The notes beneath the pieces were generated by a model that did no database searches, had not been told where the DNA came from, and was given only the letters and a program-made list of their open reading frames with translations. A stretch of 19,452 bases of DNA from Candidatus Poribacteria bacterium (GTDB lineage Bacteria; Poribacteria; WGA-4E; GCA-2687025), in contig NYZG01000252.1 of the NCBI GenBank assembly GCA_002687025.1, positions 1 to 19,452 of the forward strand. The letters are read 5' to 3'. The stretch's first letter is position 1, and every line of letters begins with the position of its first letter. Below are positions 1 to 8,776 of this stretch, piece by piece. The position numbers and the translations under genes are program-made.

Positions 1-384
1 AAGTCGCGCCTTGACAATGAATGATCGCGCAAAATCAACCGCTGCACCAGTTGCGAGTACCATCGGAACAAACGCCAGCGCGACGATGATGGCGATTACG
101 CCCCAGTCGACTGCCGGGATGTATATGGGCAGCCGGATCGACTCGTGGAAGACGTTCACGACAGGCCCAAACGGCAGCAGCCCGGCGGCGGTGGCGCAGA
201 GCAGGCTTATGGCGGCGAACACGCCCGTGATGATCGACTTCTTCGCGTGGATCTTCTCCTCGAAGGCCAAGCAGAGGATCATCAGGACCAGTAGGCCGCC
301 GAAGAACGCAGTGACCGCGGGCGAAACATCGCCGTGTGCTGCCTGTGGCGTAGCGGCCGCGATGAGCGTCGTCAGATCATGCAC
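1..384 (-). CDS. SLC13/NhaD/ArsB-type permease, N-terminal part (runs off window)
   Basis: The minus frame is open from a GTG at 384 to the window edge (128 codons seen). An in-frame TGA lies just upstream at 393-391, so GTG 384 is the first possible start, and an AGGAGG (402-397) sits 12 nt before it. The visible part is hydrophobic: a segment around residues 25-43, then a short FEEKIHAK stretch, a second hydrophobic segment (KSIITGVFAAISLL), and a third beginning VDWGVIAIIV. The pattern 'hydrophobic segment, FE(K/E)..., hydrophobic segment, DWGVI' is typical of ion-transporter superfamily permeases (NhaD, ArsB, SLC13/citrate type), so an inner-membrane ion or organic-anion transporter is likely. 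The substrate cannot be told. It starts 38 nt after the Usp-like gene and is probably its operon partner. Confidence 0.7.
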   Translation of the reverse strand, partial: MHDLTTLIAAATPQAAHGDVSPAVTAFFGGLLVLMILCLAFEEKIHAKKSIITGVFAAISLLCATAAGLLPFGPVVNVFHESIRLPIYIPAVDWGVIAIIVALAFVPMVLATGAAVDFARSFIVKARL

Positions 385-422
385 GTGTGTTCAGCGCCTC
401 CTACCCGACCGCGCGGCGGCGG

Positions 423-1283
423 CTATATGAGCAGCATCGAGATGTCGGCGAACTCGACGGCGGCGGCGGCGGCGAGGCCGCGCATCGCGATCTGGCGGTC
501 GTCCTCGCTCTCCATCACCACCAGGGCGTGGTTGTGCGCCGGGAGCAACTCGCGCAGGACCTCCAGCGGCTCGCCCATGCGCGCTACGCCGGTCGTCGTG
601 AGTTCGGGCCTGACGTCGGCCAGCCGTTGGCGGCACGCGGCGATGTAGTCCTCGGCCTCTTTCAGGAGCTCGGCGCGGATGTGGGTGTCGGCCATCTCGG
701 TTTCTATGCCAGGGATACGGGAGATCGCGTGCATGTACCGTTCGAACACAGCTAGCGGCTCAACGTTGGCGAACACGAGCGCGCCCGAGTTGCTCACGAA
801 GTTGACGGCCCAATTCACGAGACGATCGTCGCCGTCGATGTGATCGCTGAAGAGCACCGCGTCCTCGAGCTCACGGGTCGCGCGGTCGAAGCCGGGCGCG
901 TCGGGCGATGGGGTCACAAGGACGGGCACGCGCGTGCTTTGCGTGAGGACGTGGACGTATACGCCGAGGCCGAAGTGGGCATCGCTTATCGAGTCGTGCA
1001 GGTTACGGTGCGTTACGACCAGGTCGGCGTCGTAACTCGACAGTCGGTCCACGAACCCCTGCCTGGTGTCGGGGGCCTCTCCGTGCCACGAGTCCCATTC
1101 GAGCGACGTGTCCGGGTCGCCGCTTTCGACGTACGCGCGCACGCGAGCTTCGTACGCTTGGGCCCCGTCCACCGGCCGGTCGCTAAGCACAAGCGCGCGC
1201 CGAACGGGCGGAGGCAGGAACTGGTACGCGGTCCTGTCCGCGCTGCGGAAGACGGACTCGAATTCGTCGATGCGATCCGGCAT
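423..1283 (-). CDS. Degenerate tandem universal-stress-like protein
   Basis: This 286-residue protein starts at ATG 1283 with GGGAG a short way upstream and ends at TAG 425-423. It looks like two divergent Usp (Rossmann-like) halves. The first ends in ADLVVTHRNLHD...TRVPVLVTP, which matches the usual Usp ending 'D-hydrophobic-V-G...CPVLVV'. The second begins near residue 140 (AVLFSDHIDGDDRLVNWAVNF) and ends ALVVMES...ISMLLI. Neither half has the G-x2-G-x9-G-(S/T) ATP-binding motif that its neighbour keeps, so it probably does not bind ATP in the usual way. It lies between a canonical Usp gene and a permease on the same strand, with 31 and 38 nt gaps. Inference: a cytosolic regulatory partner of the permease. 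The family assignment is by pattern and is less certain than for the neighbour. Confidence 0.75.
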   Translation of the reverse strand: MPDRIDEFESVFRSADRTAYQFLPPPVRRALVLSDRPVDGAQAYEARVRAYVESGDPDTSLEWDSWHGEAPDTRQGFVDRLSSYDADLVVTHRNLHDSISDAHFGLGVYVHVLTQSTRVPVLVTPSPDAPGFDRATRELEDAVLFSDHIDGDDRLVNWAVNFVSNSGALVFANVEPLAVFERYMHAISRIPGIETEMADTHIRAELLKEAEDYIAACRQRLADVRPELTTTGVARMGEPLEVLRELLPAHNHALVVMESEDDRQIAMRGLAAAAAVEFADISMLLI

Positions 1284-1314
1284 GGTCGGACTTGCTCCCG
1301 GTGGCGCCGCCGCA

Positions 1315-2169
1315 TCAGTGGTAGAGGAATATGGGAATGCCGGCGTCCTGGACTATCGCCCTCGTCGTGCTGCCGACGAAGAAGTTTGTCAGGCGATTCC
1401 GTCCGTAGGCGCCCATGACGAGCAGGTCCGTGCCGTTCTCCCGAATGTGGTCGAGGATGGCTGCGGACGGGCGGCCCTCCGCGCGGACGGCGTCGGCCTG
1501 GACGCCATAGCTGGCGAAGTAGTCGCGGCAGGACTCCAGGAGACGGTCGCCGTCCTCAGCGTCGTCGGTCACCGAGATGATGGTTGTCTCGCAGTGGTCC
1601 CATATACCGAGCATCAGGAACATCTGGATGGCGCGGGCGGACTGGAGGCTGTCGTCGTAGGTGACAAGCACCTTGCGTATATCCCTTGGCTCCGCTGGCA
1701 ACGCAACCACCGGCGTGAGGCCGTGCTCCAGAATCCTGTGGAGCGTGTCGCCCGTCTCCTCCTCCGCGCCATACCTGAATGTAGTGCGTTGGCCGATGAC
1801 GATGACGTCGTGGTACTTGGACGCCTCGATGATCTCCTCGAACGGCTTGCCGGTCTCGGCGTGGACCGCGTGGGCCACGCCATGCGCCGAACACGTAGCG
1901 GCGAAGTCGGCAAGCACATGCTGCGCCTGTGCCTGCGTGTCCGCCAGCAGCGTCTCCTCCAGGGCAGCCGCGGAGCGTCCCGCGCCGGCCGGCGTGGGGC
2001 CGATGAAGCGCTCTATGCCCGGCAGATCGACGATCGCGATGCCCGTCACGCGGTCGTTGTCCGACGCCAACGAGCAGGCGTAATCCACCGCGGTGCGCGA
2101 GTAGTCTGAGCCGTCCAGGCCGACGAGTATGCGCGCGTATATCGACTCCGTGCGGCTAGGCGGAACCAT
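1315..2169 (-). CDS. Tandem-domain universal stress protein (UspA family)
   Basis: A 284-residue cytosolic protein with two UspA domains. Domain 1 (about residues 11-155) starts YARILVGLDGSDYSRTAVDYA, the classic Usp beta1-alpha1, and ends LTPVVALP. Domain 2 (about 160-284) starts RKVLVTYDDSLQSARAI and ends IPIFLYH. Domain 2 has the complete ATP-binding signature G-AY-G-x9-G-ST (GAYGRNRL...VGSTTR); domain 1 does not. ATG 2169 is preceded by GGAGG a few bases upstream, which supports this start. Known Usp proteins bind ATP or regulate partners under stress, often next to transporters. Here it is the first gene of a minus-strand set with the Usp-like protein and the permease. A role in controlling that permease is inferred. 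Confidence 0.92.
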   Translation of the reverse strand: MVPPSRTESIYARILVGLDGSDYSRTAVDYACSLASDNDRVTGIAIVDLPGIERFIGPTPAGAGRSAAALEETLLADTQAQAQHVLADFAATCSAHGVAHAVHAETGKPFEEIIEASKYHDVIVIGQRTTFRYGAEEETGDTLHRILEHGLTPVVALPAEPRDIRKVLVTYDDSLQSARAIQMFLMLGIWDHCETTIISVTDDAEDGDRLLESCRDYFASYGVQADAVRAEGRPSAAILDHIRENGTDLLVMGAYGRNRLTNFFVGSTTRAIVQDAGIPIFLYH

Positions 2170-2708
2170 GGCGCCCTCCGTGGAAACTGCGGCGGTCTGC
2201 CGGCCTCGTCCGGTCGTGCTCTACGAGCGTCAGGCCCAATGTAGTCGGCTCGAAGGTCGGTGTCAATGCGGCCCTTCGAGCCCTACACGGGCGCGGCCTT
2301 GGTGCGGACGAACGGCGCGTCGGGGACGCGACTCACGGCAACCGCAGGGCGGTCGACAGGACGGTATCGGCAGTCGCTTCCACGGGCGCGGGCGTTGCGC
2401 GCGGGGAGCGCGGAGCGGGTATCGGCTCGTCGAGCGCTGCGGGCGGCGTCGAGGCGCCTACGACCGTCGCGGCTGGCGGCCTGTTCTGCTGTCCGCGGGA
2501 GGCCGGACCCGCGATCTCATCCGTGGCGCCGCGAGCGCCTCGGCCTCCCGAGCCGGCGCCCCACGCGACTGTTACTTCGCGGCGCAGCCGTCGTATCACG
2601 TTGGCAAGGGAGTCCACGTCTGGCCCGGCAGGGCGCGACCGCCAGGGCCCGCGCGTGGGCCGGGTGAACGGTTTGCCGCCACGTCTGGTATAGAGGTAGA
2701 GTACTTCC
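2170..2708. other. Divergent spacer between Usp operon and TPR gene
   Basis: This roughly 540-base stretch separates the minus-strand Usp gene from the plus-strand TPR gene and should carry promoters for both. No convincing promoter boxes, tRNA, repeat or terminator were seen. The part up to about 2332 shows nothing recognisable. The rest is covered by a possible minus-strand small gene (2333-2716, listed separately). Confidence 0.5.
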
Positions 2709-2716
2709 TTGGACAC
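2333..2716 (-). CDS. Possible small hypothetical protein, Pro/Ala-rich tail
   Basis: This is a candidate 127-residue protein from GTG 2716 to TGA 2335-2333. The start has a good ribosome-binding site: GGAGG lies 5 nt before the GTG. The N-terminal part (MSKEVLYLYTRRGGKP...) is basic and Gly-rich, followed by a short amphipathic helix (PDVDSLANVIRRLRREV). The second half is low-complexity, rich in Ala, Pro and Gly. The N-terminus faintly recalls the Gly-rich lead-in plus 'PDLDE' helix of HflK, but there is no transmembrane segment or SPFH domain, so no function is assigned. Codons mostly end in G or C, but chance open frames are common at this GC. The start overlaps the earliest possible start of the TPR gene on the other strand. 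Confidence 0.3.
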   Translation of the reverse strand: MSKEVLYLYTRRGGKPFTRPTRGPWRSRPAGPDVDSLANVIRRLRREVTVAWGAGSGGRGARGATDEIAGPASRGQQNRPPAATVVGASTPPAALDEPIPAPRSPRATPAPVEATADTVLSTALRLP

Positions 2717-2762
2717 AAGCGCCTCCGTGGCGCCGAGGGAAGCGCCCAGAGGGTTACACTCC

Positions 2763-5700
2763 TTGCATCGCTCAGTCGACAAACCAAGCCGCAAGCGCGC
2801 CCGGGTTCCAGAGCGCCGCGTGGCGTCTCTGCTCAAGAAGGGCGAGCGCGCCCTGCTGCAGAAGCGCATTGATGTGGCCCTGGCGGCGTTCAACGACGGC
2901 ATCGGCATCATTGAGGACGCGCACCCTGTCGAGGAGCGCATGCCCGCGAACATGCGGGCGTTCTACGGTCACGCTCTTGTCCAGCGCGCGCGGGCGCTTG
3001 CCGTCAGCCGTGACGCTGAAGCGATCTCCGCGTATCTGCACGCACGGCTACATACGGAGCTGAAGCCCGCGGACATATCGTTCGTGGGTGGTCGACTCCT
3101 GCGCACGCTGCCACGGTCGATGTTCGCGTTCCCGCTTTACCTCGAGTGGTACGAGAACGCGCCGGACAAGACGCGCGCCGAGGAACGGATACGCGATGCC
3201 GTGGCGATCGACTGGCAGACGAATCCCGGCGATTCCGAGTTCGCCACGCGACGGCAACTGAACGAATACCTCGGGGCCCAGAGGCCCAACTGGGTCTGGA
3301 CACTCCAGCATCTGGCCGTCTCGCATGAACTCATGGGGGATCTGGACGCCGCGCATACGATCCTGCTGGAATGGAGCGCGCGGGAACCGGACAACAGCGA
3401 CGTGCGCTGTCGCGAGCGGATGATCGCCGGGCGCCGTCACCAGCGCGAGGATCAGCCGGTCGAGGCTGCCGAAGCGTACAGAGCGGCGATGCTGATGGGC
3501 TCGGACCTGTCGCACGAAGCCGCCGAACGCGTGCTCGACATCGTTGGACTGACGGAGTTCGACGCCGCGGCGATGACGGCTATCCAGGCCGCGTTCGGCC
3601 AGTACCTCCACGACGCGACGAAGACCTCGCTTCTCCTGCGTTACGCCGAATGGGCGGGCCAGCACGACTCAGACGCGGAAACCTCGACGCTCTACCGCGT
3701 GTTGGAGCTGGAGCCCGGGCATGCCGACGCGTTGCGGCGGCTGGCGACCCGCAGCTACGAACAGGGCGATGCCGACGAGGCGTCGCGGCTTCTCACACGG
3801 TATCTAGAGGCGCGTCCGCTGGATCGCCGCGCGCGCCTGATGGCGTCGGAGATCGCCGATGACGCCGGAGATGCCGCCAGCGTCATCGAGTTGCTCCAGG
3901 ACGTCGGAGAACGGACGTCGACACACGACCTCCTGTACGCGAAGGCGCTGATGTCGCTGGGACGGCTGCGGCAGGCGGAGGTGGCGCTGGCGGGCCTCAC
4001 GCACGACGACCTGTCGGACGAGGAGGGGCATGTCCTGTCCTCGCTGAAGGTCGACTGCGCGCTCGCGAACGGCGCATTCGACGCAGCCCTCGCGCAGTGC
4101 GCCCGTCTCATGCAGCGAGATGGCGACGACCCGGCGACTCTGACGCGGCTAGGCCGCGCGCATCTTGGCGTTGAAGAGTGGGACGAGGCGTCGCAGGCGT
4201 TCTCAAGAGCCCTTGAAGGCGACCCGTCGGTATACGAAGCGCGCCGCGGACGCGGGGAGGCGCTCTATCGTCTCGGCAAGAACGCCGAGGCCGCGGAGGA
4301 CCTGCGTGCCGCTCTGGTCGAACGGCCGCGTCAAGCGCAGCTCCAATACGCGCTTGCGCTGTGCGTCATGGACACGGACGCGGAGTCGGCGAAGGCCCAC
4401 CTGACGGAGTCGCTGGAGCAGGACCCGACGTTCGACGGTGCGTGGCTGGCGCTCGCCGGCGTACACGAGCGTTGCGACGACTGGGCGGCCGCTTCGGACG
4501 CGTACGCGCGCGCGCTCGTGCTGCGCGACCACAACGACGGAGTCGCCGAGCAGCGTCGGACTTACGCCGCGCTCCGGGCCGGCCAATACGACATCGCGCG
4601 CACCCACCTGGAGACGCGGCGCGAACGTATCGGTCTCGACCCGACCCATCTGTACTACCTTGGCTACTGCTGCTACCGGGCCGGCGAGGTGCGGGAGGCG
4701 GCGCAGCACTGGCGCACGTCGCTACGACAGCGCGAGGATGAGGCCCTGCGCGACGACCTCGCCTGGCTGCATCTGCGGCTCGCGGATGAGGCGTCCGAGG
4801 CCGAGAATCGCGTTACGATGACGCAGCACTGGAACATCGCGCGAGAATACGGGGCGAACTACGAGGTCCAGGACGCCATCGTGGCCAGGTGGGCGCGGGA
4901 AGCGATGCAACGCCTCTCGGCCTCCGACGCCAACGCTCCCGCACAGCGCGATGTGCAGATAGCGAACGACCTCATGGCAAACGTCCTTCGCGCCGCCCCA
5001 CGCAAGGATGTCTACGTCGCCCTGGCGGGTCTGTGCGCCGCGCGCATGGGTGACTGGCAGCTTGTCGCGGACGTCATCACACCTGTCGTGGACGACGGTG
5101 ACTGGATGCACGTCGCGGGCTATCTGCTGGGGATATGCCGGTGGGAACAGAACTACCCGGACCGGGCCGCCGACATCCTGAGCATGACGAAGGACTGGGG
5201 CGAGTGGGAGACGCATGCGCAGTCGTTGCGCGTGCAGATGTTCGTCGACTCGGGCGATGTCGCGGGGGCAGCGCGGGAACTCGCGATGCTGCGGGTCATG
5301 TCGCCATCGGCGTGTCCCGTCGAAGACGCGATCGCCCTGCTGCTGAACATGCGATGTTGGCGGCAGGTGCATGACCTCGTCCATGAAACACGGGCCGAGG
5401 ACCGCACGGACCAGATGTACTACTGCCTCGGCATCGCCACGCTGATGTCGAACAAGGAGAGCGAGGGGCTCGACTACCTGGAGCAGGTCACTACGGACAC
5501 GACGTGGCACGCAGCGGCTCAGGAATTGCTGCGCGTCGGGTACAAGCGGCAGGCGCTGCGGGCCTTCCAGTCGCTTGGGTGGGAAGACGTCGTCGAGCTG
5601 CTGGAACAAGTGGCGGCGATGGACGACAGCGACGAGGCCGTTCAGTCGTGGCTGGAGCGGGCACGCGACTTCGCGCTCCTGTCGCGGTGGGAGGCGATGG

Positions 5701-7220
5701 ACCGGAATACGCTCGTAGATCGGTGGCAGTCGCGCCTGTTCTCGGATGTCGGTGAGGTACTCCCGCTGCACCAATGGGCCATCTTCGCCTTCTGGGACGC
5801 GCAGGCGCTCCCAACCAAGGAGCGATGGCGTGACGCGGTCTCGCTCTGGGGGACGCTGGTCAGCCTGCGCGACTACTGGGACGAATGGGCGCTGTCGCGG
5901 CTACAGCGGCACCACCCGGACGACTGGGACGCAGACCGGCCGGTTCAGGCTTACGAGGCGCAGCTTCAGCCCGTCCTGGGTGGATTCCTCGCGCGCCTCG
6001 GCCGACACCTGATGAGCGAGATGACCGACTCGCTGTCGCAGTCGGACACCTCGGAGCAGGAGGCCGACGATCTCCGCTACCACTTCGAGCGCGAACGCCA
6101 GACGGCCGATCTGTGGCGCGACTGGCTGAGCGACCACCCGCACCTCGCCGACTCGGTCGTGCCGTACGGCGACGATCTCCTGCACGTTCTGCGTCGATCC
6201 GGCGAGATGCGCGACATCCTGACGACGTCCACGAATCTACACTCGACGCGGACCGATGAGCGTCTGCTCATATACCTGTCCCCAGTAGGGCACATCCTGG
6301 CGGCGCTCGAGTCGGGGGCCGAAGGCTACGCACGGGATCGGGCTCGGACGCTCTTCGACGACGACGACCCGTCGGTGCGGCGGTACGCGCGGGTCGTGTT
6401 CGTGCTGGCCTCGCAGAATGTCGCGGCGTTCGAGGACAACCCGAGGGAGGGTCTGGAGACGACGCTGGATGCGCGCGTGCTGGCCGAAGAGGTGAAGGAT
6501 TCGAGACTGCTCGAGTCACTGTCGTGGCAGCCTCTGATCACCGGCATGGTGGACGCCGCCGCAGCGGATCTGGACCGAGGGCATGGCACGCCGCCGGATC
6601 AGCAGGCAGAACAGGCCGGCGCAGTCCGTGAGTTGCTGAAGCGCGCCTACGACATCACGCGCTTCGAGGCGATCGCCCCAGCAATCGTGCGCACGGCGTT
6701 GGCGCAGGCGCGCGCGTTGGTGTCGTTCGGGGGTGGCGCGCGGCGCTCCGTCTTCGAGAACGAATTCAACCAGTATGACGCGCAGGCGTTGGACCTCCTC
6801 CACGAAACGCTCGCGCTGGCGCCCGACAACGTCGTGCTACAGCAAGAGACGGCGCAACTCCGGCTTCGACGCGGCCTCGTCGCGGCGGACTCGGGCCGAA
6901 CTAACGACGCGCTAATCGACTTTGCACGAGCGCACGAACTCGATCCCGTGAGCCACATCATCACCACGACGTACGCGAATTTCATGATGGAGCAGGCGGG
7001 CCAGATGTGGATGGACCCCGACGGCGATTCGCAACGCGAAGCGCTGTCTCTGGCGCATCGAGTCTTGTCGGCCAACCCCTCGGACACGCAGCTGCTGGGG
7101 CGGTGCTCGCGCTTCCTCGATCTGCCGCAGACGCACCCCCTGCGTCAGGCTCCCGAGTATCGCCGTCTGGCCACGCTCTTCATGAACATCACCCAGGGCG
7201 AGCGTCATGCAGAAGGATAA
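2763..7220 (+). CDS. Giant tetratricopeptide-repeat (TPR) protein
   Basis: This is a roughly 1,485-residue soluble protein made largely of helical repeats. TPR-like units are clear near the N-terminus (ASLLKKGERALLQKRIDVAL), through about residues 180-680 (for example DEASQAFSRALEGDPS and AAASDAYARALVLRDHN), and at the C-terminus (ALDLLHETLALAPDN, DALIDFARAHELDP). The middle (about 700-1250) is helical and Trp-rich but less canonical. No signal peptide or membrane segment is seen, so it is probably a cytosolic scaffold. The start is uncertain because no ATG lies near the front: TTG 2763 has AGAGGG about 9 nt upstream and is preferred, while TTG 2709 and a GTG near 2820 are alternatives. The stop overlaps the next gene by 14 nt, so the two are very likely translated together. 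No enzymatic domain was recognised. Confidence 0.85.
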   Translation: MHRSVDKPSRKRARVPERRVASLLKKGERALLQKRIDVALAAFNDGIGIIEDAHPVEERMPANMRAFYGHALVQRARALAVSRDAEAISAYLHARLHTELKPADISFVGGRLLRTLPRSMFAFPLYLEWYENAPDKTRAEERIRDAVAIDWQTNPGDSEFATRRQLNEYLGAQRPNWVWTLQHLAVSHELMGDLDAAHTILLEWSAREPDNSDVRCRERMIAGRRHQREDQPVEAAEAYRAAMLMGSDLSHEAAERVLDIVGLTEFDAAAMTAIQAAFGQYLHDATKTSLLLRYAEWAGQHDSDAETSTLYRVLELEPGHADALRRLATRSYEQGDADEASRLLTRYLEARPLDRRARLMASEIADDAGDAASVIELLQDVGERTSTHDLLYAKALMSLGRLRQAEVALAGLTHDDLSDEEGHVLSSLKVDCALANGAFDAALAQCARLMQRDGDDPATLTRLGRAHLGVEEWDEASQAFSRALEGDPSVYEARRGRGEALYRLGKNAEAAEDLRAALVERPRQAQLQYALALCVMDTDAESAKAHLTESLEQDPTFDGAWLALAGVHERCDDWAAASDAYARALVLRDHNDGVAEQRRTYAALRAGQYDIARTHLETRRERIGLDPTHLYYLGYCCYRAGEVREAAQHWRTSLRQREDEALRDDLAWLHLRLADEASEAENRVTMTQHWNIAREYGANYEVQDAIVARWAREAMQRLSASDANAPAQRDVQIANDLMANVLRAAPRKDVYVALAGLCAARMGDWQLVADVITPVVDDGDWMHVAGYLLGICRWEQNYPDRAADILSMTKDWGEWETHAQSLRVQMFVDSGDVAGAARELAMLRVMSPSACPVEDAIALLLNMRCWRQVHDLVHETRAEDRTDQMYYCLGIATLMSNKESEGLDYLEQVTTDTTWHAAAQELLRVGYKRQALRAFQSLGWEDVVELLEQVAAMDDSDEAVQSWLERARDFALLSRWEAMDRNTLVDRWQSRLFSDVGEVLPLHQWAIFAFWDAQALPTKERWRDAVSLWGTLVSLRDYWDEWALSRLQRHHPDDWDADRPVQAYEAQLQPVLGGFLARLGRHLMSEMTDSLSQSDTSEQEADDLRYHFERERQTADLWRDWLSDHPHLADSVVPYGDDLLHVLRRSGEMRDILTTSTNLHSTRTDERLLIYLSPVGHILAALESGAEGYARDRARTLFDDDDPSVRRYARVVFVLASQNVAAFEDNPREGLETTLDARVLAEEVKDSRLLESLSWQPLITGMVDAAAADLDRGHGTPPDQQAEQAGAVRELLKRAYDITRFEAIAPAIVRTALAQARALVSFGGGARRSVFENEFNQYDAQALDLLHETLALAPDNVVLQQETAQLRLRRGLVAADSGRTNDALIDFARAHELDPVSHIITTTYANFMMEQAGQMWMDPDGDSQREALSLAHRVLSANPSDTQLLGRCSRFLDLPQTHPLRQAPEYRRLATLFMNITQGERHAEG

Positions 7221-7851
7221 GCCCGACGAAACCGTCGTCGGTAGCCCGACGAGCGGGCGCGATCGCTTCGCGCGACCCGTGGAACTCGTCCGGGACCCGC
7301 GGGACTACCGCGAGCTGTTGACCGATGTGCTGGGCATCACCACGGATGCCAGCACGCTGGACGTGATGGAGGACAGCGAGGCGGCGGGTCCAACGAACCT
7401 GCTCGGCCGCCGGAAGCGTGACAAGGCGTGGCGGGAGATCCAGGATCCGGCGAACCGGCTGGTGGAGGAGGCGCTCCTCTACCCGATGGCGCCGGTGCCG
7501 ACGCCCGCCGACGACGAGTTCCCGTACTACGACGCGCGCCTCCCCGAGACCCCAACGCTGCATCGGACAGAGGACGCGCTCCAGCTGCTGATCGAGACCG
7601 TCGCCGCCGCGATCCCCACCGATGTCGCGAATGCGGACGCGACGCTGCGCATCGCCGATGAGCCCGCCATGCCCGACCTACCCGAACCCGACTTCTCGGC
7701 GCAGCCGACGCGCGTGGAAGAGCCCGACGCGACAGTCCAGGAAGCTGTCGTCGCGGACGTGGAAGCCGAGTCGGAGGCCGAGGACGCCGCCTTGGATGGG
7801 ACGCCTCCCGACGCCGACGGCCCGCTACCCCAGGACGCCGATCCCGCGTAG
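7207..7851 (+). CDS. Acidic hypothetical protein, possible J-like N-terminus
   Basis: A 214-residue protein starting at ATG 7207 inside the end of the TPR gene (14-nt overlap) and ending at TAG 7849-7851. Residues about 24-95 may be folded: RDPRDYRELLTDVLGI, TTDAS, LLGRRKRDKAWREIQDP, ANRLVEEALLYP. The order 'LG(I/L)...DAS...D-P-x-x-R-L-x-E-E-L' resembles the non-HPD J-like segments found at the front of some chaperone-associated proteins, but this is a weak resemblance. From about residue 130 the protein is disordered-looking and strongly acidic (many D/E with P and A). It is probably cytosolic and partners the giant TPR protein. Its 3' end overlaps the convergent isomerase gene by 27 nt. Function unknown. 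Confidence 0.8.
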   Translation: MQKDKPDETVVGSPTSGRDRFARPVELVRDPRDYRELLTDVLGITTDASTLDVMEDSEAAGPTNLLGRRKRDKAWREIQDPANRLVEEALLYPMAPVPTPADDEFPYYDARLPETPTLHRTEDALQLLIETVAAAIPTDVANADATLRIADEPAMPDLPEPDFSAQPTRVEEPDATVQEAVVADVEAESEAEDAALDGTPPDADGPLPQDADPA

Positions 7852-8589
7852 GTAGCGCACGGACGTAGCGACGCGCTCCTTCGCGCCCTCTTCGGTAAGA
7901 TTCTCGCCCTCGATCCCCTCGAGTTCCATCGTGAACGGGCCGTAGAATCCCTTCGCGTTCAGCTCCCGGTACACGCGCGGGAAGTCGACGACGCCTTCAC
8001 CCAGCGCCGGGAAGTACCACGTCTTGAAGCCGCCGCTGGTGTCCTTGAGGTGGACCGCGCCGATGAAGTCGATGACCTTGCGCATCTCTTCGACTCCGTC
8101 GATGCCCTCGTTGTAGTAGTAGACGTTCGCGGTGTCCCAGTTGACGCGGACGTTCGGGTGGTCGACACCCTCCATCGTACGTCGGGCGACGTCGCCGCTG
8201 GTGATGAGGTCGGGGTGCGTCTCCATGACCACCGTGACGTCGTGCCGGGCGCACGTCTCGCCGACGGCTCGCAGTCGGCCGTACGCCGTGGCGCGATCCA
8301 TGTCGTCGGCTTTGACGCTCACGAAGACGTGCTTGGCGCCCATCTTCCGCGTCCCCTCGGCGACGGATGCGAAGTCGCGCGCGATGTTGGGATTGTGGAT
8401 GTTGAGCGGAGCCTGTGTGCTGGACACAGTGATGCCGTGGCGCCTGAGTTCGTCCAGCGTCGCCGCGATCTCGTCCGCGGCCGGGATGGCGACTTCCACG
8501 TGCCGAACGCCGATCTCCGCAAGATGCGCGAACGCCAGGTTCTCGTATTGCCGATAGCTGGCCGGCCGGCATGCGAGTAGATTCTGCAT
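7825..8589 (-). CDS. Sugar phosphate isomerase/epimerase (xylose-isomerase-like TIM barrel)
   Basis: A 254-residue TIM-barrel enzyme of the AP-endonuclease-2/xylose-isomerase-like family, cytosolic. Likely metal ligands lie at the expected strand ends: E123 (VVMETHP), D152 (VNWDTAN), H180 (AVHLKDT) and E222 (FTMELEG). A late barrel motif, FPALGEGVVDF (about 193-203), is typical of sugar epimerases and inosose or hydroxypyruvate isomerase relatives. ATG 8589 is chosen because the frame upstream of it (to 8715) is Pro/Arg-rich and unlike the family, and because 254 residues fits the family. The exact substrate cannot be given. It is divergent from the alcohol dehydrogenase at 8777, with a 187-nt shared spacer; such pairs are common in sugar or polyol catabolism. 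Its last 27 nt overlap the end of the convergent gene at 7207-7851. Confidence 0.9.
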   Translation of the reverse strand: MQNLLACRPASYRQYENLAFAHLAEIGVRHVEVAIPAADEIAATLDELRRHGITVSSTQAPLNIHNPNIARDFASVAEGTRKMGAKHVFVSVKADDMDRATAYGRLRAVGETCARHDVTVVMETHPDLITSGDVARRTMEGVDHPNVRVNWDTANVYYYNEGIDGVEEMRKVIDFIGAVHLKDTSGGFKTWYFPALGEGVVDFPRVYRELNAKGFYGPFTMELEGIEGENLTEEGAKERVATSVRYLRGIGVLG

Positions 8590-8776
8590 TGGTGAGTTCC
8601 CTGGTCCGGGCGAGGTCGTGGGTTGGGCGAGCGGACTATGGCACGGCGGGTGTGGTGTCGCAAGGCGGGCGCGCGAAGTTGCGCCGCCTCTCGGGCCCGC
8701 CGGTTGCGACCACACGCGTCGGCGCGTAGGCTTACGGCCGTCGGCTGGCCCCTCCGAATCTGCCCGGAAAGGCGAG

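Noticed and set aside
1066..2109. 347-codon plus-strand open frame opposite the Usp genes
   Set aside because: It spans the junction of two well-supported Usp genes on the other strand and shows no domain.
4722..5774. Long minus-strand open frame opposite the TPR gene
   Set aside because: High GC creates long antisense frames. Its composition is Arg/His/Val-rich with no domain, while the plus strand gives clear TPR repeats.
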